A stretch of 19,899 bases of DNA from Candidatus Cloacimonadota bacterium (GTDB lineage Bacteria; Cloacimonadota; Cloacimonadia; Cloacimonadales; Cloacimonadaceae), in NCBI GenBank assembly GCA_023228285.1, contig JALOBM010000039.1:1-19899 (forward strand), given 5' to 3'. This document shows positions 14,345-19,899 of the stretch, piece after piece (position 1 is the first letter of the stretch; each line of letters starts with the position of its first letter). The position numbers were made by a program, and so were the translations under genes. A model generated the notes under the pieces. The model saw only the letters and a program-made list of their open reading frames with translations, did no database searches and was not told the DNA's origin.

Positions 14345-17300
14345 TGTTACGTGCATTTTGTCTCACTACCATATATATAACGCTACTTTTTGTACCTCTG
14401 TATGGTTCTGACTATTCCTTCCAGGAAAACATCAGCCTGGTGCCCACCCAAGACACATACAAACTAAGCCATGCAAACATAGTATCGCTTTCCGAGAGTG
14501 TAAGCGGAGATTCCCTATCCTATGTAAAGGATATTGATTACAAATTCGATTACAAAGCCGGCAAGCTGACATTGCTAGAGCCCATAAATAGCTCACATCT
14601 TTCTGTGAGCTATCTGATTATCCCTCCCAAACTTGCAACACAACGCAGACTTTATGAGAGAATTGCAATTCAAGACACCATAAAGATTGTAAGAAAGCAA
14701 AACAACCGAGATTGGTTCTCGTCCAATAGCAAGCTCGACATCAGCGGCAGCAAAACATTCTCGCTCAGCTTTTCCGAAACCGGAGAAACAGATTTGCTGC
14801 AATCTCTGTATGTGAATCTAAATGGTGAAATTTCCAAAGAGGTAAAGATAAATGCCCAGCTCTCAGATAGTCAGAGTAAACTTAGTCCCGAAGGAGACAG
14901 CAAGGAGCTCTCGAGCTTGGATCAGGTGTTCGTGAGAGTCTATGGCAAAAAGTGGGAATTGGGGATGGGCGACCTTGATCTGCAGTACACAAACAGCCGT
15001 TACTTGAATTATCAGACCAAACTGGAAGGTATTGCTGCGTCATACTCCTCGGAACATGAATTATCAGCGGCATTCAGTGCAGCAAGCGGTAAACGCGCTT
15101 TTATGCAGATAAGCATAATTGATGGCAAGCAGGGGCCATATTATCTAAGCGCAAACTCCACTCAACGCAGTTTCATAGTTGTTGCTGGAACTGAACAAAT
15201 CTACGTTGACGGTGTACAATTGGATCGCGGGAGTGATTACTACATAGATTACAGCGAAGGCTCCGTAATGTTCCGTCGCATCGTAAGTTCCTTGAATTCC
15301 GTAAATGTCTGGTTCCAGTATTCGGATGAGAATTACAAGCAGTCGAATTACTACAGCAGCTCAAAGCTCAATCTCCTGCCTGGTCTCAGTATCAGCCATC
15401 ACATGGTTCATCAGGTAGATTCAAAGGATAATCCGCTTTTATTTAGCTTCACCGATGCCGATCTGGACAGCCTTAATGCAGCCGGAGATGGAATGGTAGT
15501 AACAGATGGAGTGATGGAGACCGAGCCCGGCAGCGGCAATTATATCCTGCTATACGACGGTATTGGCAATCCTTACTATGAATATGCCCCAGGAGATTCC
15601 AGCGCTATATACAACGTCGTATTTAGCTATATGGGACCGGGAAACGGTGATTATGAAGAGTATTCTGTGGGCAGATACCGATACGTGGGAGCAAATCTCG
15701 GCTCTTGGCAAGCGGTTAAGACCATCATTGCCCCTGCCACCCGCAGTAACATCGAGCTGAGTATAAATTACCAAGGTGACTACCTGGGTAGTGGAATTGA
15801 CGGTTTATATAGCTACAACGATGCAAACACTCTTTCCTCCAAAGATGATCATGACAACTCAGCGGGTATCGTCTCAGCATGGCTGGCCTTATCCAATCCG
15901 GATCAGCCCTTTAGGGCAAAACTTGATGCCAGCCACAGATTTGCCAATACCTATAGATTTGGTAGCGATGGTGCCCCCGAACAGGATTTTGCTGCTCTGG
16001 CCGATGGCGATTCCCTTCAAATGAGCAATATCGATCTGAGTATGGCATACATCGGAGACTTCTTCAAACCGGATTTGCTGATACGATATCGGGAGCTCAG
16101 TTCACGTTACACGCAAAGAGCCATCCGCTTTTCTTCAGACAGCCCCGCCCGCGCTTGGTTGCCGTATTTGAAATTGAGAAACACAATATCAGATCAAAAG
16201 GGCAAGCAGAGCAGCATGTTGATGTATCATAGCGCAGACATTGGTTGGAGATATGGACTAATGGGACTTAGCCTGGCAGGGCTGTACTCCAGTTTTGAAG
16301 AAGAAGACACATCACTACCGGGCACGAGATTGATGAGATGGCAACCGACATTTGATGTAAATAATAAGAACCATTTGACCACATTATCCTATACTGAAGA
16401 CATAAACAGTATAAAAGTTAATGATTGGCAAGAAATCAATTCCCAACAGACCTACATGATGAGACACAGTAGCAATTTTGAAAAGCACAGATTGGATATG
16501 GATTACAGCCATCGCATCATCCACAATCGTACCAGTGAAACCAATCCCAAGAGCAATTACGATCTGTTTGCTTTCCGCTCCAGCCACAATCTCTTTAAAG
16601 GCGCTTTCAATCTCTTTGGAAATTATCAATTGAACCAAACAGAGTTTTATCCCAAAATCCGTGACTTGGTATGGGTGGGCACAAGTCAGGGTATATACGA
16701 CAGCACAGGAGTTGTGGTGGACGATGGTGAATATATATACGAGTACATCACATCTCCCACAGGAAGCCTCTCATCCGAGATTTCAGCGACCGCAGGTTTG
16801 TACTTGAAACCCGGGCTGTATCTTAAATCTCCTTTATGGCAACGAATTCATAGCGATATCTCGGTAAGTGCCAATGAACAACGCGACCAGGGAGCCGCGT
16901 GGCAAAGCTACCTCTTTCTACCAGATCATTCATATAACGATGATACTATATATGGTCGCAGGGCTCTCATACAGAACTTATGGTTGGATTTGTACCGTGG
17001 GCGCATATTGACAAATCTCAGCCTGGAACGAAACCGAAGCATGGATCAACGCTATCAAGATAATGAGCGCATGAGCGATAATAAAGAGCAACTCCAATTT
17101 GACTTTCGGGATTTCTATGATGTGAACACTCGCATCGCCCTGGCTCACGAACAGCAGAACGAAAGCCGCTATCAATCTGAAACCAATCTCTGGAAAACCT
17201 CTGTCCTTACAGAAAAGATACTGAATCCGCAGAGTACAATCCAAGTGGAAAGTGGATACCAAAACGAAGAGGGGAAGCAACAACAACAGATTGATACCTA

Positions 17301-17580
17301 CAGCCTGAAGCATATATATCTATCCAGTTCCCTGCGTAGTGTCTTCATGCAGAAATACCGGATTACCATGAGCTTCAGCCTCGGTTACAATCATCGGGAA
17401 GGTAATGCCTTTCTGCTGTTTCTGCCTCAGAAACGAGAAGGCTGGCTGGCAGACGCAAATCTGTCCATTATATATAGGATAAACGACTTCAGCTCATTCA
17501 GTTTGGAATACCGGATGGGAAAATATCCCGATGACGATGCCAAACACAATCTTAAGCTGGAGTTTAAAGCGGAGTTGTAG
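14344..17580 (+). CDS. Large outer-membrane beta-barrel protein, function unknown
   Basis: The ATG at 14344 shares its A with the umuD stop (TGATG), so translation is coupled; it also begins a signal peptide (MLRAFC, hydrophobic run, LYGSD). The 1078-residue protein is rich in alternating polar/aromatic strands, Tyr, Ser and Asn, and ends in a hydrophobic C-terminal strand (LKLEFKAEL), as expected for an outer-membrane barrel. Two related segments, DYKFDYKAGKL (65-75) and DRGSDYYIDYSEGSVMF (294-310, preceded by EQIYVDGVQL), resemble a repeated motif of SprA-type and other FCB-group surface proteins. It is too short to be SprA itself and I see no TonB plug. A porin or surface assembly role is possible but unproven. 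Confidence 0.8.
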   Translation: MLRAFCLTTIYITLLFVPLYGSDYSFQENISLVPTQDTYKLSHANIVSLSESVSGDSLSYVKDIDYKFDYKAGKLTLLEPINSSHLSVSYLIIPPKLATQRRLYERIAIQDTIKIVRKQNNRDWFSSNSKLDISGSKTFSLSFSETGETDLLQSLYVNLNGEISKEVKINAQLSDSQSKLSPEGDSKELSSLDQVFVRVYGKKWELGMGDLDLQYTNSRYLNYQTKLEGIAASYSSEHELSAAFSAASGKRAFMQISIIDGKQGPYYLSANSTQRSFIVVAGTEQIYVDGVQLDRGSDYYIDYSEGSVMFRRIVSSLNSVNVWFQYSDENYKQSNYYSSSKLNLLPGLSISHHMVHQVDSKDNPLLFSFTDADLDSLNAAGDGMVVTDGVMETEPGSGNYILLYDGIGNPYYEYAPGDSSAIYNVVFSYMGPGNGDYEEYSVGRYRYVGANLGSWQAVKTIIAPATRSNIELSINYQGDYLGSGIDGLYSYNDANTLSSKDDHDNSAGIVSAWLALSNPDQPFRAKLDASHRFANTYRFGSDGAPEQDFAALADGDSLQMSNIDLSMAYIGDFFKPDLLIRYRELSSRYTQRAIRFSSDSPARAWLPYLKLRNTISDQKGKQSSMLMYHSADIGWRYGLMGLSLAGLYSSFEEEDTSLPGTRLMRWQPTFDVNNKNHLTTLSYTEDINSIKVNDWQEINSQQTYMMRHSSNFEKHRLDMDYSHRIIHNRTSETNPKSNYDLFAFRSSHNLFKGAFNLFGNYQLNQTEFYPKIRDLVWVGTSQGIYDSTGVVVDDGEYIYEYITSPTGSLSSEISATAGLYLKPGLYLKSPLWQRIHSDISVSANEQRDQGAAWQSYLFLPDHSYNDDTIYGRRALIQNLWLDLYRGRILTNLSLERNRSMDQRYQDNERMSDNKEQLQFDFRDFYDVNTRIALAHEQQNESRYQSETNLWKTSVLTEKILNPQSTIQVESGYQNEEGKQQQQIDTYSLKHIYLSSSLRSVFMQKYRITMSFSLGYNHREGNAFLLFLPQKREGWLADANLSIIYRINDFSSFSLEYRMGKYPDDDAKHNLKLEFKAEL

Positions 17581-17581
17581 G

Positions 17582-18355
17582 ATGCCTTTTTCGATCAGTC
17601 CCTTGGATTTTGTTATTGTGCTGCCCTTTATTTTCCTGGCAGGCCTCATTGATGCAATTGCGGGAGGCGGCGGGTTGATATCCTTGCCTGCCTATTGGAG
17701 CGTGGGGATACCTCCGCATATGGCTTTGGGAACAAATAAGTTCTCTTCTTGCTGTGGAACTTTTTTTGCCACTTCCAGATATTTCAGGGCCGGCATGATT
17801 GATATCCCAGTAGCCCTGTTGAGTGCCTGCATGGCACTATTGGGGTCTTGGATGGGAGCCAGTACCGCTCTTATCGTATCAGCAAAATTCTTGAACTATC
17901 TGCTTATCGTCCTCATCCCTGCGATTACCATCGTCACTCTGATCCGCAAACAACTGGGCTTTCAGGACAAAGCTGATCTGTTGAAACTGGAATACAGACT
18001 GGCTCTGGGTTCTGTTGCAGGATTGGTGATCGGTTTCTACGATGGCTTTTTTGGTCCGGGTACGGGTACTTTTCTGATCCTCATCTACTCGACTTTGCTC
18101 CATTATGATTTTGTGCGGGCAAACGGTATCACAAAAGTAGTGAACCTGGCTTCAAATGTAGCCGCTCTTATCACTTTTGCCAAAGCCGGAGTAATCTATT
18201 ATCCGCTGGCAATACCTGCAGCCATTTGTGGAATTGCTGGAAATCTCATCGGATCACACATGGTGGTGTTGCGAGGTAACAAACTCATCAAACCGGTCTT
18301 CATCCTGGCCTTAATCTTGTTACTGGGAAGAGTATTGTACAATGTAATCGATTAG
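17582..18355 (+). CDS. TauE/SafE-family permease
   Basis: A 257-residue inner-membrane protein of the TauE/SafE (YfcA-like) family, whose characterised members export sulfite, sulfoacetate or other small organic anions. The start at 17582 is chosen because GGAG (17571-17574) precedes it and the hydrophobic first helix begins at once. Two halves carry the family signature: GLIDAIAGGGGLISLPAYW followed by ALGTNKF in the first, and GFYDGFFGPGTGTFL followed by ANGITKVVN in the second. About eight hydrophobic segments are apparent. It starts 1 nt after the barrel-protein stop and is probably cotranscribed with it. The substrate cannot be told from sequence. Confidence 0.9.
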   Translation: MPFSISPLDFVIVLPFIFLAGLIDAIAGGGGLISLPAYWSVGIPPHMALGTNKFSSCCGTFFATSRYFRAGMIDIPVALLSACMALLGSWMGASTALIVSAKFLNYLLIVLIPAITIVTLIRKQLGFQDKADLLKLEYRLALGSVAGLVIGFYDGFFGPGTGTFLILIYSTLLHYDFVRANGITKVVNLASNVAALITFAKAGVIYYPLAIPAAICGIAGNLIGSHMVVLRGNKLIKPVFILALILLLGRVLYNVID

Positions 18356-18559
18356 ATTATTGTGCTTGAACTAGGGTTATACCAATACCATCAATCGGTT
18401 TGATGAGGTTATCTGATCGATCCAGCTTTCTATATAACATTTGTGATGTTACGAGAGCTTCTATCAGTCAATAAGATAGCTTCAGATGTTAAACAGCTTT
18501 CAGAATTTGCACCTAGTTTGTTGATCTTTATACACTAGCGAACTTAGATAAATAGGAAT

Positions 18560-18600
18560 TGACCTTATCCCCGAAATTTACACCAGCAGAAGAGTGACAC
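18560..18600 (+). repeat. IS left terminal inverted repeat
   Basis: Begins TGACC and shares blocks TCCC, TTTACACCA and AGTGACAC, in order and spacing, with the complement of 19803-19842; one single-base gap. The outer bases AT (18558-18559) also pair with AT at 19843-19844. Confidence 0.85.
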
Positions 18601-18710
18601 ATGGGTCAGCAACAGCCGTTTTTTCTGATCAAAAATTTCCCGCTTTACAGCAGGAGCTTGTCGGGAGAATTTGTTGCTCAGAAAAAACTTAAGAAGATAT
18701 GGAGCGATCA

Positions 18711-18974
18711 ATGCGTAGCAGATTCACTCACACTCAGATCCATCAAATTCTCAGAGAGGCAGACATGGGGATGGAAGTCAAGGAGTTATGTCGTAAACAC
18801 GGCATCAGTCGGAACACCTTTTACAACTGGAAGAACAAATATGGTGGCTTGACGCCCAGCGACGCCAAACTCAAGCATGATTTAGAGATTGAGAATCGCC
18901 GTTTGAAGAAGATGGTGGCAGAGCGAGACCTTGAGATTGAAGCGATGAAGGAGCTTCTCTCAAAAAAATGGTAA
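18711..18974 (+). CDS. IS3-family transposase OrfA
   Basis: An 87-residue DNA-binding part of the transposase. The N-terminal helix-turn-helix (GMEVKELCRKHGISRNTFYNW) binds the IS ends, and the C-terminal heptad pattern (LEIENRRLKKMVAERDLEI) is the leucine zipper used for multimerisation. The start at 18711 has GGAG 6 nt upstream and gives the family's typical MRxSRFT beginning; an ATG at 18699 in frame would add MERS but has a poor site. The last codons run through an A7 tract where ribosomes can slip into orfB. Confidence 0.92.
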   Translation: MRSRFTHTQIHQILREADMGMEVKELCRKHGISRNTFYNWKNKYGGLTPSDAKLKHDLEIENRRLKKMVAERDLEIEAMKELLSKKW

Positions 18975-19004
18975 GTCCCCAGCAGAAACAAGCGGCTGTT
19001 GGGG
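18962..19004 (+). promoter_or_regulatory. Programmed -1 frameshift signal of the IS
   Basis: The slippery heptamer A-AAA-AAA (18962-18968) is in the right phase for orfA. The orfA stop TAA (18972-18974) falls in an 8-nt spacer. A 9-bp stem then follows (18977-18985 CCCCAGCAG with 18996-19004 CTGTTGGGG, one G-U pair, 10-nt loop). Slipping back one base moves ribosomes into orfB and yields an OrfAB fusion of about 371 residues. Confidence 0.85.
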
Positions 19005-19825
19005 ATTTAAGGGATCAAGGCTTGAGCAAGAGAAAATCCTGTGAGCTGGTGCAGCTTGAGCGCAAAGAGCTCTACTATGAGAACAAGCAAAGCGAGGAGA
19101 ACCGTTTGATAACAGAGTACCTGAAAGAGATCGCTTACCAGTATGTTCGTTGGGGTTTACCCCGCATGGTAAGTGTTGTCCGAGCCAAGTTTGGTAAGGT
19201 CAATCATAAGCGGATCAGGCGTTTGTACTGCGAAGCTCGATTGCAGGTTCCCAAGCGACCGAGAAAGCACGTCAAATACAGGAGCAAGCCATTGGTGCAG
19301 GCAGAATATCCTAATCATCGCTGGTCAATGGATTTTGTCTCAGACAGCTTTCTTGGCGGCAGACGCTTCAGAGTACTAAATATAATCGATGACTTCACTC
19401 GGGAAATTATTTTCCAGGTGGTAGATACCTCCATTTCAGGTCACAGAGTTGCCAGAGCATTATCGGAGATAGGGCAGTTTCGGACTTTGCCTCAATTCAT
19501 AGTATGCGATAATGGACCTGAGTTTCGCAGTTCAATTATGTTCAAATGGTCCCAGGATAACAACGTAGAGCTAAGATTTATTGCCCCCGGAAAACCTCAA
19601 CAGAATGCCTTTGTGGAAAGCTTTAATGGTAAATTCCGAAAAGAATGCCTTGACTTAAATTCATTTGTAAATCCAATTGAAGCCAGAGACGTGATAAGCA
19701 AATGGCGGGTTGATTATAATTACAATCGCCCCCACAGCTCACTAAACTTCCTACCTCCGGCAAAATACAGAGAAAACTATGAAAACAATGTCGATAAGAA
19801 ACGTGTCACTTTACAAGTGGTGTAA
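18968..19825 (+). CDS. IS3-family transposase OrfB (DDE integrase domain)
   Basis: The catalytic part of the transposase, 285 residues if read from its own ATG, which overlaps the slippery run; the active form is normally the OrfAB fusion made by -1 frameshifting. The helical N-terminal region (HTH_21-like, about 40-100) precedes the RNase H-fold rve domain. The triad is D122 (WSMDFVSD), D181 (VCDNGPEF) and E217 (NAFVESFNG), with exactly 35 residues between the last two, the DD(35)E spacing of IS3. The family end motif YNYNRPHSSLNFLPP is intact. The last codons run into the right inverted repeat. Confidence 0.95.
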   Translation: MVSPQQKQAAVGDLRDQGLSKRKSCELVQLERKELYYENKQSEENRLITEYLKEIAYQYVRWGLPRMVSVVRAKFGKVNHKRIRRLYCEARLQVPKRPRKHVKYRSKPLVQAEYPNHRWSMDFVSDSFLGGRRFRVLNIIDDFTREIIFQVVDTSISGHRVARALSEIGQFRTLPQFIVCDNGPEFRSSIMFKWSQDNNVELRFIAPGKPQQNAFVESFNGKFRKECLDLNSFVNPIEARDVISKWRVDYNYNRPHSSLNFLPPAKYRENYENNVDKKRVTLQVV

Positions 19826-19842
19826 AAAATGGGACAGGGTCA
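19803..19842 (-). repeat. IS right terminal inverted repeat
   Basis: The complement of this segment starts TGACCCTGTCCC and continues with TTTACACCA and AGTGACAC, matching the left end. It overlaps the last 23 bases of orfB. Confidence 0.85.
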
Positions 19843-19899
19843 ATACGGATGCATAAGGATGCGACAGATTTTAGGGTTGACAGAATTCAACTTTACAAA

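Larger units (their letters stand above)
18560..19842 (+). mobile_element. IS3-family insertion sequence (IS407-like group)
   Basis: A 1283-bp element from TGACC (18560) to GGTCA (19842), bounded by imperfect ~40-bp inverted repeats and carrying orfA and orfB in the usual IS3 layout with a -1 frameshift signal. Both reading frames and catalytic residues are intact, so it may be active. The group is judged from the protein style (RWSMDFVSD, YNxxRPHSSL) and the TGACC ends. I could not find a matching 3-5 bp target duplication: the left flank reads GAAT and the right flank ATAC. It lies 204 bp past the TauE-like gene and appears to interrupt nothing visible. Confidence 0.9.

Noticed and set aside
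18601..18852. Plus-strand 83-codon frame in the IS left part
   Set aside because: It overlaps orfA in another frame, has no ribosome site and no IS3-family counterpart.

Overview
The window comes from an anaerobic, fermentative bacterium. The gene set suggests a diderm of the FCB / Cloacimonadota type: an NAD-linked confurcating [FeFe]-hydrogenase, a Rex regulator, a lipoprotein with TPRs, and a very large outer-membrane beta-barrel carrying motifs seen in Bacteroidota/Cloacimonadota surface proteins. The phylum is an inference from gene style, not from a marker gene. Genes are tightly packed with clear Shine-Dalgarno sites, and many start and stop codons overlap.

Positions 1-625 have no convincing complete gene. 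They hold a striking 11-bp-phased array of TTAATCA heptamers (four direct copies, then three inverted) at 158-239. Positions 626-8851 form one rightward redox block. First is rex (NADH/NAD+-sensing repressor), then a trimeric hydrogenase of the Thermotoga HydABC type: NuoE-like hydC, NuoF-like hydB and catalytic hydA. It continues without a gap into a small [2Fe-2S] protein, a PAS-containing sensory [FeFe]-hydrogenase (HydS) and a SpoIIE/PP2C-type phosphatase. From hydC on, most junctions overlap (8 or 4 nt). The most interesting reading of the window is that a catalytic bifurcating enzyme (HydDB group A3-like) shares one operon with a phosphatase-linked H2-sensing module (group C3-like), under a Rex gene. 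Electron flow from NADH and ferredoxin to H2 could then be sensed both as NADH/NAD+ (Rex) and as H2 or redox state (HydS to phosphatase).

Positions 8883-9607 (minus strand) hold ndk preceded by an unidentified small gene. uvrB (9733-11745, plus) diverges from them. A gene-poor stretch and a bidirectional terminator with a UUCG loop separate uvrB from a minus-strand HU gene. Positions 12662-18355 (plus) encode a TPR lipoprotein, a terminator, a UmuD-like self-cleaving protease without umuC, a 1078-residue outer-membrane beta-barrel protein coupled to umuD by a 1-nt stop/start overlap, and a TauE/SafE permease.

The right end is an intact IS3-family element (IS407-like), 18560-19842. It has imperfect ~40-bp terminal inverted repeats, orfA and orfB, and a textbook programmed -1 frameshift signal (A7 slippery run plus a 9-bp stem-loop) joining them. 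No RNA genes or CRISPR arrays were seen.
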